Source: Herbaspirillum sp. CF444 (GTDB lineage: Bacteria > Pseudomonadota > Gammaproteobacteria > Burkholderiales > Burkholderiaceae_D). From it: a DNA stretch of 64,000 nucleotides. A program made the translations under genes and the position numbers. Where the stretch lies: contig NZ_AKJW01000035.1 of the NCBI RefSeq assembly GCF_000282135.1, positions 1 to 64,000 of the forward strand. Reading direction: 5' to 3'. How positions within the stretch are numbered: position 1 is the first letter of the stretch; every line of letters starts with the position of its first letter. Under the pieces are notes generated by a model. The model searched no databases. It saw nothing but the letters and a program-made list of their open reading frames with translations, and was not told the DNA's origin. Below, piece after piece: positions 1 to 9,095 of this stretch.

Positions 1-1545
1 GCCCTGGCCGACTCCTCGCGCGCCGCCCTCAAGCAAAGCCGCGACTTCATCGAATCGACCTGGATGCACGACGAAGCGCCCATGATGTACAGCTTCAACA
101 CCGGCGTCGGTTTGTTGAAAGACACCCGCATCAAGGTCGAACACATCGAACTGTTCCAGACGCAGTTAATTAAAGCCCACAGCGCCGGCATCGGCGAACC
201 GTTCTCGGAAGAAGTCAGCCGCGCCACCATGCTGCTGCGCGCCAACGCCTTCGCCAGCAATTACTCGGCGCCGCGCGTGGAAGTGGTCGATCGCCTGCTG
301 GCCTTCATCAACGCCGGCATCCACCCGATCATGCCGCAGAAGGGTTCCGTCGGCGCCTCCGGCGACCTGGCGCCGCTGGCCTACCTGGCCGCCGCCATCG
401 TCGGTTTCGACGAAGCCGAAGTGATGTACCAGGGCAAGCGCATGAGCGCTCCGGAAGCCATCACCCAGGCCGGCATTGGCCCGGTCAAATTCGACCTCAA
501 GGCCAAAGACGCCTCGGCCCTCATCAATGGCTGCACCGCCTCGCTGGCCGTGGCGGTCCTGGCCGCGCACGACTCGCGCAACCTGCTCACCGACGCCTGC
601 CTGTCGCTGGGCCTGACGCTGGAAGCCATGCGCGCCGAGATGTCCGCCTTCGATCCGCGCATCCAGCAAGCACGTCCGCATGCCGGCCAGATCAAGACCG
701 CCGCCGTCATCCGCAGCTTGCTCAAAGGCTCGACCCGCACCACCCACGAAGCACGTTCGGTGCAACTGCCGGACGAACTGCGCCGCACCGACATCCCGTA
801 TTCCTCCCGTATCCAGGACGTCTACTCGCTGCGCTGCGCGCCGCAAGTCTACGGCCCGGTGTTCGACGCACTGGACTACATCGACACCATCGTCGACAAG
901 GAAATCAACTCCGCCACCGACAACCCGCTGATCTTCGACAAAGAGGGCGGCGGCTTCGAGATCATTTCCGGCGGCAACTTCCACGGCCAGTACCTGGCGC
1001 AGGCGATGGACTTGCTGGCGATGACCATCACCGACCTGGGCAGCATTTGCGAACGCCGCATCGCGCGCCTGATCGATCCGACCCTGTCGTGGGGCCTGCC
1101 GCGCAATCTGATGAGCGGCGTGCGCGGCGTCAATACCGGCTATCCGGTGGTGCAATGCTCGATGAGTTCGCTCGTGATGGAAAACCGGACGTTGTCCATG
1201 CCGGGCAGCGTCGACAGCATTCCCTCCAAGGGCAACAGCGAAGACCACGTCTCCAACTCGACCTGGTGCGCGCGCAAGGCGGCCACCGTGGTTGCCAACA
1301 CGCAGTACATCGTCGGCGTGGAAATGCTGCTGGCGGCGCAGGGGCTGACCATGACGGAAGACCTGCTCAAGGACTTCGTGCTGGGCGAGGGGACGCAGGC
1401 GGCTTACGAAGAAATCCGCAAGCAGATCCCGGCTTGCCTGGATGGCGACCGCTGGTTCCACAACGATATTGAGGTGGCGCATTCCTTCATCACCAGCGGG
1501 TCGGTGCGTGAGGCTGTTGTCGGTCGGATTGGCAAGTTCGTTTGA
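1..1545 (+). CDS. Aromatic amino acid ammonia-lyase family protein (HAL/PAL type), 5' end outside window
   Basis: The reading frame is open from base 1, so the true start lies upstream; at least 514 residues are in the window, close to full family length (about 510). The motif GSVGASGDLAPLA is the Ala-Ser-Gly tripeptide that cyclises into the MIO electrophile of histidine, phenylalanine and tyrosine ammonia-lyases. Other family blocks seen are NTGVG near the start, LINGCTASLA, and NPLIF followed by SGGNFHGQ. These enzymes eliminate ammonia from an amino acid to give an unsaturated acid (urocanate, cinnamate or coumarate). The substrate cannot be decided by eye, and no hut genes follow. The next gene, 48 bp downstream, encodes a chemoreceptor. 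Family assignment is certain; substrate is open. Confidence 0.9.
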   Translation, partial: ALADSSRAALKQSRDFIESTWMHDEAPMMYSFNTGVGLLKDTRIKVEHIELFQTQLIKAHSAGIGEPFSEEVSRATMLLRANAFASNYSAPRVEVVDRLLAFINAGIHPIMPQKGSVGASGDLAPLAYLAAAIVGFDEAEVMYQGKRMSAPEAITQAGIGPVKFDLKAKDASALINGCTASLAVAVLAAHDSRNLLTDACLSLGLTLEAMRAEMSAFDPRIQQARPHAGQIKTAAVIRSLLKGSTRTTHEARSVQLPDELRRTDIPYSSRIQDVYSLRCAPQVYGPVFDALDYIDTIVDKEINSATDNPLIFDKEGGGFEIISGGNFHGQYLAQAMDLLAMTITDLGSICERRIARLIDPTLSWGLPRNLMSGVRGVNTGYPVVQCSMSSLVMENRTLSMPGSVDSIPSKGNSEDHVSNSTWCARKAATVVANTQYIVGVEMLLAAQGLTMTEDLLKDFVLGEGTQAAYEEIRKQIPACLDGDRWFHNDIEVAHSFITSGSVREAVVGRIGKFV

Positions 1546-1593
1546 AGCGTTCGTATCAAGTAGTTCAATAAAAATAGCCAGGGAAGGTCAGCC

Positions 1594-3405
1594 ATGTTTA
1601 CCTCAATCAGAACGCGTATTCTGTTTTTCAGTATTGCCTTGCTCATTGCGAGCCTGGGGTTGGTCGGTACGGTGTCGTACGTGATTATCAAAACCGACAA
1701 CGACAACGCCATCGACCAGAGTTCGCGTTCCATCGCCGACGGTTATGCCTCGGCGATCAACGAGTGGGTGGCGGCCAAGGCCGGCATGGCGGCAGCGGCT
1801 GCCGACGGCGTGCTGCAGGCGGACCCGGTGTTCGTCATCAAGCAGTTGCAGAAGAGCGGCGGCTTTTACGTCACCACCTTCGGCAAGGAAGACAAGACTG
1901 CCTTCACTTCCGCCGCCGAGGGACTGCCGCCCGGCTACGATCCGACCGGACGTTCGTGGTATCAGCAATCGGTCAAGGCCGGCAAGGCCGTGGTGACCAA
2001 GCCTTACACCGATGTCGTCACGAAGAAACCGATGGTGTCCTTCACCGCGCAGGTGAAGAAGGACGGCGTCCTGCAAGGCGTGGTGGCGGCGGCGGTGTTT
2101 CTGGACGGCGTCAGCAACGTGGTCAAGGCGGTGCATCCGACGCCGGCCAGCTTCGCCTTTCTGGTCGATCGTGACGGCATGATGCTGGCGCATCCCGATG
2201 CGCAATGGATCAACAAGCCGGTGAAGGACTGGAACCCGGAGCTGACGGCGGAACGTCTTAATGCCTTCGCCGGCGACGATGCCAACACCGCCAAAAAAGA
2301 AATCGTGCTCAACGGCGCCGCCAAGCTGGTGCAGGCGATTCCCGTGAAAGGCACCGAATGGACCTTGCTGGTGGCGATCGACAAGGCCGACGTCAATGCC
2401 GGCATGCGCCACGCGACGCAATCGTCGCTGGTTGCCATCGTGCTGGTGGCGGCGTTGGCGGCACTGATTCTCGGCATGATCACCAGGGCCGTATTCAAAC
2501 GCTTGTCGCAGGTGCGCAACGCCATGGACAGCATCGGTTCCGGCGACGGCGACCTGACCATGCGCCTGCCGGAAGACGGCAAGGATGAGGTCAGCCAGAT
2601 CGCGCGGTCGTTCAACGTCTTCGTGCAAAAGATCACCACCATCCTGCAAGAGATCCGGCGCACCAGCGACGCCGTCAAAGTGTCGTCGTCCGAGATCGCC
2701 AGCGGCAATCTCGACTTGTCGGGCCGCACCGAACAGCAGGCCGGCGCCCTGGAAGAAACCGCTTCCGCCATGGAGGAACTGACGTCAACCGTCAAACAGA
2801 ACTCCGACAACGCGCGCCAGGCCAATCAACTGGCGCTGGCGGCGTCGGCCATTGCGGCAGAAGGCGGCGAGGTGGTCGGCAACGTCGTCGCCACCATGGA
2901 AGCGATCAATCAGTCGTCGCGTCAGATCGTCGACATCATCGGCGTGATCGACGGCATCGCGTTCCAGACCAATATCCTCGCCTTGAATGCCGCCGTCGAA
3001 GCGGCGCGTGCCGGCGAGCAGGGACGCGGTTTTGCGGTGGTCGCCAGCGAAGTACGCAGCCTGGCGCAACGCAGCGCACAGGCCGCCAAAGAGATCAAGG
3101 TGCTGATCGATTCGTCGGTGTCGAAAGTGACCGATGGCGGCCAGTTGGTGGAAAAAGCAGGACAGACCATGGTGGAGATCGTGGCCAGCGTCAAGAACGT
3201 CAGCGCCATCGTCGGCGAAATCGCCACTGCCAGTTCCGAGCAAAGCACCGGCATCGAAGAAATCAATCGCGCCATCACGCACATGGACGAGAGCACGCAA
3301 CAGAATGCCGCCTTGGTGGAGCAGGCCGCCGCCGCTGCGCAATCCTTGCAGGACCAGGCGACGCGACTGGCGACGATCGTCGGCGGCTTCAAGATGGATC
3401 GCTGA
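1594..3405 (+). CDS. Methyl-accepting chemotaxis protein with periplasmic dCache-type sensor
   Basis: A 603-residue inner-membrane receptor. TM1 is at about residues 8-30, a periplasmic double-Cache-like region follows (about 35-275), TM2 is at about 278-300, then HAMP and a cytoplasmic signalling domain with the tip motif ([18 protein letters not shown]). The ligand region contains YDPTGRSWY (residues 115-123), which matches the Y-R-W-Y part of the known amino-acid-binding dCache motif, but the expected Asp after GVV looks replaced by Ala. A purine-rich RBS (agggaagg) precedes ATG 1594. No C-terminal NWETF-type CheR/CheB docking peptide is present; the protein ends GGFKMDR. Its position after an aromatic amino acid lyase gene suggests, but does not show, an amino-acid-related ligand. 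Confidence 0.93.
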   Translation: MFTSIRTRILFFSIALLIASLGLVGTVSYVIIKTDNDNAIDQSSRSIADGYASAINEWVAAKAGMAAAAADGVLQADPVFVIKQLQKSGGFYVTTFGKEDKTAFTSAAEGLPPGYDPTGRSWYQQSVKAGKAVVTKPYTDVVTKKPMVSFTAQVKKDGVLQGVVAAAVFLDGVSNVVKAVHPTPASFAFLVDRDGMMLAHPDAQWINKPVKDWNPELTAERLNAFAGDDANTAKKEIVLNGAAKLVQAIPVKGTEWTLLVAIDKADVNAGMRHATQSSLVAIVLVAALAALILGMITRAVFKRLSQVRNAMDSIGSGDGDLTMRLPEDGKDEVSQIARSFNVFVQKITTILQEIRRTSDAVKVSSSEIASGNLDLSGRTEQQAGALEETASAMEELTSTVKQNSDNARQANQLALAASAIAAEGGEVVGNVVATMEAINQSSRQIVDIIGVIDGIAFQTNILALNAAVEAARAGEQGRGFAVVASEVRSLAQRSAQAAKEIKVLIDSSVSKVTDGGQLVEKAGQTMVEIVASVKNVSAIVGEIATASSEQSTGIEEINRAITHMDESTQQNAALVEQAAAAAQSLQDQATRLATIVGGFKMDR

Positions 3406-3480
3406 GATGGATCGTTGATATCGCGCGGTATCGCCGCTTCAGGAAAAAAGTTTCGCATAAGGACATACGAATTCATTCGT

Positions 3481-3508
3481 TTGTCGCCGGTTTTCCCTTG
3501 CCTATACT
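3481..3508 (+). promoter_or_regulatory. Putative sigma-70 promoter of the sulfonate-type operon
   Basis: TTGTCG (3481-3486; 4/6 match to the -35 consensus) and TATACT (3503-3508; 5/6 match to the -10 consensus) are separated by 16 bp. They lie 64 bp upstream of the binding-protein start. Predicted only from consensus. Confidence 0.45.
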
Positions 3509-3571
3509 TGATCGCAGATTTTCGCTTCGCCATCGGAGCCGTCTGCATCGACAAACAAGCAAGGGAAACCA

Positions 3572-4660
3572 ATGACTCTGGATCGCAGAACCGTACTCAA
3601 GCATCTCGCTGCCGGTGGCGTCGGCGCCGGTGCCGCATTGCTGGGTCTGCAAGCGCGCGCGGCAAATCAGCCGGCCACCATCCGCATCGGCGTGGCGCAG
3701 CCCGGCATCGGCAACCCGCCGCAGTTTTCGGGAAGCTCCGCGGCGGTCGCCAACGCCAAAGGCTGGGTCGAAGAGGAGTTCAAGGCCGACGGCATCAAGG
3801 TCGAATGGTTCTTCTTCAAGGGCGCCGGACCCGCGGTCAACGAAGCCTTGACCAACAATCAGCTCGACTTTGCGTTTCAGGGCGATTTGCCGGCCATCGT
3901 GGCCAAGTCGGCGGGACTCAAGACCAAACTCGTGCTCGCCACCGGCGTGCGTTCCAACATCTATCTCGCCGTGCCGCCCGACTCGTCCATCCAGTCGGTC
4001 AAGGATTTGCGCGGCAAGCGCGTCGCCATCTTCAAGGGCACCAACGCCCAGTTGCCGATCAACCGCGTGCTCGAAGCGAACGGCTTGCAGGAGCGCGATC
4101 TGCGCGCCATCAATCTTGACCAGGCCACGACGCTGGCGGCGTTGAGCACCAAGGATATCGACGCCGCATTCGGCAACATCAACCTGCTGCGTCTGCGCGA
4201 CAAGAATGCGGCGCGCATCGTTTACAGCAGCAAGGGCGGCTCGCCGGTTTTCACCACACAGTCGCACGTCCTGGTGACGGAAGAGTTCGCACAAAAATAT
4301 CCGGCGATTACCGCGCGCGTGGTCAAGACTTTCGTGAAGACATCGAAGTGGGCATCGGACGAAGCCAACCGCGAAGAAGTCCTGCGCCTGTGGGCCAAAG
4401 CCGGGACGCCCTACGAGCACTGGCGCGAAGACTACGACGGCGAACCGCTGCGCGTGCGCATCAATCCGAATTTCGATCCTTTCCTTGTGGCGCGCTACAA
4501 GGATTCGGTGGAACAGGCCTATCGACTCAAACTGAGCCGCGCCAAATTCGATGTCGACCAGTGGATCGACCAGAGTTATCTGAAGGTTGCACTGAAGGAG
4601 CTGCGGCTGGAAAACTACTGGCCGATCTTCCAGGTCAATGGCAAGATTCTGGGGACCTGA
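3572..4660 (+). CDS. ABC transporter substrate-binding protein, aliphatic sulfonate (SsuA/TauA) family
   Basis: A 362-residue periplasmic binding protein of the NMT1/SsuA type. The N-terminus (RRTVLKHL, then an Ala/Gly-rich stretch ending QARA) looks like a twin-arginine or Sec signal with cleavage near residue 30. Family blocks include IRIGVAQPG, NEALTNNQLDFAFQGDLPAI, and LRGKRVAIFKGT. It should deliver a sulfonate or sulfate ester to the two permeases that follow (4-bp gap to the first). RBS agggaa precedes ATG 3572. Relatives bind taurine, alkanesulfonates or sulfate esters; which one is unknown. The TauD-type dioxygenase and flavin monooxygenase downstream support an organosulfur substrate. 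Confidence 0.88.
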   Translation: MTLDRRTVLKHLAAGGVGAGAALLGLQARAANQPATIRIGVAQPGIGNPPQFSGSSAAVANAKGWVEEEFKADGIKVEWFFFKGAGPAVNEALTNNQLDFAFQGDLPAIVAKSAGLKTKLVLATGVRSNIYLAVPPDSSIQSVKDLRGKRVAIFKGTNAQLPINRVLEANGLQERDLRAINLDQATTLAALSTKDIDAAFGNINLLRLRDKNAARIVYSSKGGSPVFTTQSHVLVTEEFAQKYPAITARVVKTFVKTSKWASDEANREEVLRLWAKAGTPYEHWREDYDGEPLRVRINPNFDPFLVARYKDSVEQAYRLKLSRAKFDVDQWIDQSYLKVALKELRLENYWPIFQVNGKILGT

Positions 4661-4663
4661 GTC

Positions 4664-5536
4664 ATGAGTACGCAGCAGGCTGCCCTGGAGTTATCGCCAT
4701 CGGCGCAATCTGCGCAATCGAAACCGGCGCCTGCTGCCACTGCGGCTGCAGTGGCATCACTGCATGCGCGCTTCTTCAGTCAATGGTCGCCGCGCTGGCT
4801 GGCCTTGCCTTTTCCCTTGTTTCTATTGTTGCTGTGGTATGTCGCCGCCCGCTTTGAATGGGTCGCGCCGCAGGTATTGCCGTCGCCGCAATCGGTGCTG
4901 CTGACCTTCGCCGATCTGGTGGCTTCGGGCGAGATGTTCGACAACCTGAAAATCAGTTTGCTGCGCGTGTTGCTGGGCTTCAGCGTGGGACTGACCGGCG
5001 GTTTGCTGCTCGGCGTGGCGATGGGCTTGTCGCCGGTGTTCAAGGATTATGTCTATCCCTTGTTCAAGGCTTTCAGCCAGGTACCGGTGCTGGGTTGGCT
5101 GCCTTTGCTGATGCTGCTGGTCGGCATCGACGAGGCGCTCAAGATCATCCTGATTTCCAAGGCGGCGCTGGTGCCGATTGCGTTGAATACCTACAAGGGC
5201 ATCGAGAACGTGCCGGCGCGCTATGTCGAGGTGGCGCGCGTGCTGAAATTCTCGCGCTGGCAATTGCTGTGGCGCGTGATTTTTCCGGCCGCCTTGCCGC
5301 CGATATGGAACGGCGTGCGTTATGGCTTTACGCATGCGTGGCTGGCACTGGTGGTGGTGGAGTTGCTGGCATCGTCGGAGGGGCTGGGCTACATGATCGT
5401 CTTCGGCCGGCAGTTGTTCCAACTGGATGTCGTGATGGCGGCGGTGGTCGTGGTCGGCGTGGTGGGCTACACGCTGGATCAGGTATTGGCGCGGATTGAA
5501 GTGATCCTGCTCGGCTGGCGCCGCAGCGGATTCTGA
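4664..5536 (+). CDS. ABC transporter permease (SsuC/TauC type), first of two
   Basis: A 290-residue inner-membrane permease with a variable Ala/Ser/Gln-rich N-terminus and about six TM segments from residue 45 on. The cytoplasmic EAA-like loop has the SsuC/TauC form (EVARVLKFSRWQLLWRV followed by FPAALPPI), which contacts the ATPase. It starts 4 bp after the binding-protein stop and is followed 12 bp later by a second permease. SsuC and TauC systems normally use one permease gene, presumably as a homodimer, so this may be half of a heterodimer. Confidence 0.9.
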   Translation: MSTQQAALELSPSAQSAQSKPAPAATAAAVASLHARFFSQWSPRWLALPFPLFLLLLWYVAARFEWVAPQVLPSPQSVLLTFADLVASGEMFDNLKISLLRVLLGFSVGLTGGLLLGVAMGLSPVFKDYVYPLFKAFSQVPVLGWLPLLMLLVGIDEALKIILISKAALVPIALNTYKGIENVPARYVEVARVLKFSRWQLLWRVIFPAALPPIWNGVRYGFTHAWLALVVVELLASSEGLGYMIVFGRQLFQLDVVMAAVVVVGVVGYTLDQVLARIEVILLGWRRSGF

Positions 5537-5548
5537 GAGGAGAGCGCC

Positions 5549-6346
5549 ATGTCGTTTCTTCATCCCGAAGACAAGCATCCCGTACCCAAGGTGCTGCGCG
5601 GCTGGGTCTTGCCGGTAGCGCTGCTGGCGCTGTGGTGGCTGGCTGCCCGTTATCACTGGACGACGTCGCCCTTGCTGGTGCCGGTGGGGAAAGTGTGGGA
5701 TACCGCCGTCGAACAGGTGCGCAGCGGCGAATTGTGGACTGCGCTCGCAGCCAGCTTGCGGCGCGACCTGATCGGCTTTGCCATCGGTGTGAGCGCGGGG
5801 CTGGCATTCGGCGTCGCCTTCGGTTTGTCGCGCCTGTTCGAACGCATGATCGGCCCGACCTTCCATACGCTCAAGCAGATTTCCCTGTTTGCCTGGATTC
5901 CCTTGCTGTCGGTCTGGTTCGGCCTGGGCGATGCGGCCAAGGTGGCCTTCCTGTCGCTGGCGGCGTTTTTCCCGGTGGTGCTCAACACCTTTGAAGGCAT
6001 ACGCAGCGTGCCGGGCGAACTGATCGAAGCGGCGCGCGTGCTGAAGTTCAACCGGCGTCAGTGGCTGTTCAAGCTGATCCTGCCGGCGGCATCGCCGTCT
6101 ATCCTCGCCGGCATCCATCTGGCGCTGATCTACGCGTGGCTGGCGACGCTGGGGGCGGAATACCTGCTGGTATCGGGCAAGGGAATCGGCAACACCATGA
6201 TCGACGGGCGCGAATTGTTTCTGATGGATCTGGTGATTTTCGGCGTGATCGTGGTGGGCTTTGTCGGTTTCGCGCTGAACTGGCTGGCGGCGCGCCTGGA
6301 ACGTCGTCTGCTGGCATGGCGCGGTCGCTCGGTCGCACAATTTTAA
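5549..6346 (+). CDS. ABC transporter permease (SsuC/TauC type), second of two
   Basis: A 265-residue integral membrane permease, homologous in layout to the preceding one. It has about six TM segments and the same coupling loop form (EAARVLKFNRRQWLFKL followed by LPAASPSI). RBS gagaggagagcgcc lies just upstream of ATG 5549; the ATPase gene starts 10 bp after its stop. Retention of an intact coupling loop in both permeases argues that both contact the ATPase. A heteromeric channel is an inference; two separately working permeases sharing one ATPase cannot be excluded. Confidence 0.9.
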   Translation: MSFLHPEDKHPVPKVLRGWVLPVALLALWWLAARYHWTTSPLLVPVGKVWDTAVEQVRSGELWTALAASLRRDLIGFAIGVSAGLAFGVAFGLSRLFERMIGPTFHTLKQISLFAWIPLLSVWFGLGDAAKVAFLSLAAFFPVVLNTFEGIRSVPGELIEAARVLKFNRRQWLFKLILPAASPSILAGIHLALIYAWLATLGAEYLLVSGKGIGNTMIDGRELFLMDLVIFGVIVVGFVGFALNWLAARLERRLLAWRGRSVAQF

Positions 6347-6355
6347 GGAGTAGAC

Positions 6356-7189
6356 ATGTCATTGGCCGGTACGCTGGATATCCAGCATCTGAGTAAATCC
6401 TATCCCGTCAAAAATGGCGACCTGTCGGTGCTGGAAGACGTGACCCTGACCATAGCGCCGGGTGAATTCGTCAGCATCGTCGGTTCCAGCGGTTGCGGGA
6501 AATCAACCTTGCTGCGTCTCATCGTCGGACTGGAAGAGGATTATCAAGGGCAGGTTTTACTGGACGGTCAGCGCATCGTCGGCACCAGTCTGCGACGGGG
6601 TATCGTGTTCCAGGAGCATCGGCTGTTTCCCTGGCTGACGGTGGAGCACAACATCCAGCTAGGCTTGCTCAATGCCGACCTGACGCCGGGACAAAAGCGC
6701 CAGGCGGTGCGCGAACACATCGTACTGGTCGGCCTTGAAGGCTTCGAGAAATCTTATCCGCATCAATTGTCGGGCGGCATGGCGCAACGCGTGGCGATTG
6801 CGCGCGCGCTGGTCAGCAAGCCGGAGATATTGCTGCTGGACGAACCTTTCGGCGCGCTCGATGCATTGACGCGCGCGTATCTGCAACAAGAACTGCATCG
6901 CATCTGGCAGGCCGAGGGCATCACCATGATCCTGGTGACGCACGATGTGGAAGAAGCCATTTATCTCGGCGACAAAGTCGTCGTCATGGAGCCGCGCCCG
7001 GGGCGCATCCGGCGCATCGTTCCGGTGGACCTGGCGCATCCACGCGAGCGGGCGGCCACCGCCTTTGCGGAGGTCAAGCAGGAGGTGTTGAAGGAGTTCT
7101 CCGGCGACAGCGCCAGCCTGGCGGAGCCGCCTTTGCGTGCGGATGCAATCGATCTTGAACAGATCCGTCAATGGCAATTCGCCATTTAA
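6356..7189 (+). CDS. ABC transporter ATP-binding protein (SsuB/TauB type)
   Basis: A 277-residue nucleotide-binding subunit. Walker A is GSSGCGKST (near residue 45), the Q-loop is in VFQEHRLFPWLT, the signature is LSGGMAQRVAIARAL, Walker B is ILLLDEPFGALD, and the switch His is in LVTHDVEEAI. It drives import through the two permeases upstream. RBS aaggagtagac precedes ATG 6356. The C-terminal extension after residue 215 is as in nitrate/sulfonate/taurine ATPases. The next gene's frame is open back into the last codons, but its likelier start is 36 bp after this stop. Confidence 0.93.
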   Translation: MSLAGTLDIQHLSKSYPVKNGDLSVLEDVTLTIAPGEFVSIVGSSGCGKSTLLRLIVGLEEDYQGQVLLDGQRIVGTSLRRGIVFQEHRLFPWLTVEHNIQLGLLNADLTPGQKRQAVREHIVLVGLEGFEKSYPHQLSGGMAQRVAIARALVSKPEILLLDEPFGALDALTRAYLQQELHRIWQAEGITMILVTHDVEEAIYLGDKVVVMEPRPGRIRRIVPVDLAHPRERAATAFAEVKQEVLKEFSGDSASLAEPPLRADAIDLEQIRQWQFAI

Positions 7190-7224
7190 AAGAACAAGAA
7201 GAGCGAACAGAGACAACCGCAACG

Positions 7225-8478
7225 ATGAGCCGCAAGACGAATTCTGAAGCAGGGCGCAGGCGTTTCCTGCGCGGCGGCGCTGGTCTGGGCGGTGCGCTGG
7301 TCGGCGCAGCCTTCGCGCCGGGCGCACGGGCCGAACCACTGGAGGTGGCGCCATGGAGCAAGACGCCGGGTGAGCCGGTATTGTGGCATCCCTATGGCCA
7401 GCCGTCGCCGTATGAAAAAAATGTGGTGCGTCGTTCTCGTGGTGCAGCGCCATTGCCGGGAGCGAACTCGTCGATGACGCCTTTGCAGAATCTGCACGGC
7501 ATCATCACACCGACCGGTCTGGTGTTTGAACGGCATCACGCGGGCATACCGCAGATCGATCCCGACCAGCACCGATTGGCGGTGCATGGACTGGTGGAGC
7601 GGCCGACAATTTTCAAGATGGAAGATCTGGTGCGCTTGCCGTCGGTGTCGCGAATTCATTTTCTGGAATGTTCCGGCAACACCGGCCGTGAATGGAAGGG
7701 GCCGGGTACCGCTTCGCTGCAGTTCAGCCACGGCTTGCTGTCTTGCTGCGAATGGACCGGCGTGCCGTTGGCAGTCGTGTTGGAGGAAGTTGGTATCAAG
7801 CCGGAAGGCGCGTGGATTCTGGCCGAGGGCGCCGATTCGGCGAGCATGACGCGCAGCATCCCGCTCAGCAAGGCGCTTGATGACGCCTTGCTGGTGTATG
7901 CGCAGAACGGCGAGCGCCTGCGACCGGAGCATGGCTATCCCTTGCGTCTTTTTCTGCCTGGCTTCGAAGGAAACATGAGCGTCAAGTGGTTGCGTCGCCT
8001 GAAGGTCGGGCGCGAACCTTTCATGACACGCGAAGAAACGTCGAAGTACACGGATTCGATGCCGGACGGCACGGCGCGCCAGTTTACGTTTCTGATGGAA
8101 ACCAAGTCGGTGATTACCTTTCCTGCGCCGGATCATCGGCTCAGGGGCAAAGGCTTTTACGAAATCTCTGGCTTGGCATGGACCGGACGCGGACGCATCA
8201 AGCGCGTCGACGTGTCGACCGACGGTGGGCACAGCTGGAGCACGGCGCAATTGCAGGAGCCGGTGCTGGACCGCGCACTGACGCGCTTTCGCTTTCCGTG
8301 GCGCTGGGATGGCGCGCCGATGGTGTTGCAAAGCCGGGCGGTGGACGAAACCGGCTATGTACAGCCGAAGGCAACGCAATTGGTTGAAGCGCGCGGCGTC
8401 GAATCGAATTATCACTTCAACGCCATACAGAGCTGGAAAGTGGCAAGCGACGGAGTCATCACCAATGTCCAGGTTTAA
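7225..8478 (+). CDS. soxC: Sulfite dehydrogenase, molybdopterin subunit (SoxC/sulfite oxidase family)
   Basis: A 417-residue Mo-cofactor enzyme that should oxidise sulfite to sulfate in the periplasm. Starting at ATG 7225 gives a clean twin-arginine leader (RRRFLRGGAG then a hydrophobic stretch ending GARAE); an upstream ATG at 7171 would add 18 residues and overlap the ATPase gene, so 7225 is preferred. The Mo-ligand Cys is in HFLECSGN (about Cys149), followed by the SoxC-like TGREWKGPGTASLQFSHGLL. The C-terminal half has the sulfite-oxidase dimerisation fold (GLAWTGRGRIKRVDVSTDGG). The cytochrome gene downstream overlaps it by 14 bp, so they are probably co-translated. No soxXYZAB is nearby, so the role is more likely disposal of sulfite released by organosulfur breakdown than thiosulfate oxidation. 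Confidence 0.87.
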   Translation: MSRKTNSEAGRRRFLRGGAGLGGALVGAAFAPGARAEPLEVAPWSKTPGEPVLWHPYGQPSPYEKNVVRRSRGAAPLPGANSSMTPLQNLHGIITPTGLVFERHHAGIPQIDPDQHRLAVHGLVERPTIFKMEDLVRLPSVSRIHFLECSGNTGREWKGPGTASLQFSHGLLSCCEWTGVPLAVVLEEVGIKPEGAWILAEGADSASMTRSIPLSKALDDALLVYAQNGERLRPEHGYPLRLFLPGFEGNMSVKWLRRLKVGREPFMTREETSKYTDSMPDGTARQFTFLMETKSVITFPAPDHRLRGKGFYEISGLAWTGRGRIKRVDVSTDGGHSWSTAQLQEPVLDRALTRFRFPWRWDGAPMVLQSRAVDETGYVQPKATQLVEARGVESNYHFNAIQSWKVASDGVITNVQV

Positions 8479-9058
8479 GCCGTTTTCCGTCGCTGCCATT
8501 GTTGCCTTCAGTGCGACCTTGCTCGCGCAGCCGGTTGCGCAGGCGCAAATCTACGGCATTGGCCATGCCGCCGGCGAGCGCGATCTGGCGGCGTGGAATA
8601 TCGACGTCGCTGCCGACGGCGCAGGGTTGCCCAAAGGGAGCGGTAGCGTTGAGCGCGGTCGCGACGTCTATGCCCGGCAATGCGCCGCCTGCCATGGAAC
8701 CAAGGGCGAGGGTGGACTTGCCGATCAGCTCGTCGGCGGCAAAGGTTCGCTGGCGACGGCAAAGCCGGTCAAAACCATCGGCAGCTTCTGGCCCTATGCG
8801 ACGACCGTATTCGATTTCATCAACCGGGCGATGCCGTACAACGCGCCGCAGAGCCTGAGCGCCGACGAGGTGTATTCGGTGACGGCGTACCTGCTCCATC
8901 TGAATGGCATCGTGGCCGACAACGCTGTGCTCGATGCGCAGTCTTTGCCGAAAGTGCGCATGCCCAATCGTGACGGCTTCATCAACGACAGTCGCCCGGA
9001 CACCGCCAATGTCGCCTGTCGCAAAAATTGTCGTCCGTCTTCCGCAGCACAACCGTAA
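8465..9058 (+). CDS. Cytochrome c subunit of sulfite dehydrogenase (SoxD/SorB-like)
   Basis: A 197-residue exported monohaem cytochrome. It has a signal peptide (residues 1-28, ending AQAQ) and one haem-binding CAACH (residues 73-77), followed by GTKGEGG. The likely distal Met is in NRAMPYNAPQSLSADE. ATG 8465 lies inside the 3' end of the soxC-like gene, so the start is set by translational coupling. It should accept electrons from the Mo subunit and pass them to the respiratory chain. Classical SoxD proteins are larger and dihaem; the single haem makes this more SorB-like. Confidence 0.85.
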   Translation: MSRFKPFSVAAIVAFSATLLAQPVAQAQIYGIGHAAGERDLAAWNIDVAADGAGLPKGSGSVERGRDVYARQCAACHGTKGEGGLADQLVGGKGSLATAKPVKTIGSFWPYATTVFDFINRAMPYNAPQSLSADEVYSVTAYLLHLNGIVADNAVLDAQSLPKVRMPNRDGFINDSRPDTANVACRKNCRPSSAAQP

Positions 9059-9095
9059 GACGGAATCTTAGTTATTTCAATCAAGGAGAGACAAG

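Noticed and set aside
3485-3505. Sigma-54 promoter upstream of the sulfonate-type binding protein (GG...TTGC)
   Set aside because: Spacing between GG and GC is 9 bp instead of 10, and a reasonable sigma-70 -35/-10 pair overlaps.
4823-6340. 505-codon antisense frame opposite the two permease genes
   Set aside because: Gln/Arg/His-rich product with no domain; the sense frames are clear permeases with RBS and operon spacing.
7171-7224. Upstream ATG of the SoxC-like gene, overlapping the ATPase gene
   Set aside because: It would put 18 polar residues before an otherwise standard twin-arginine leader; ATG 7225 gives the expected leader.
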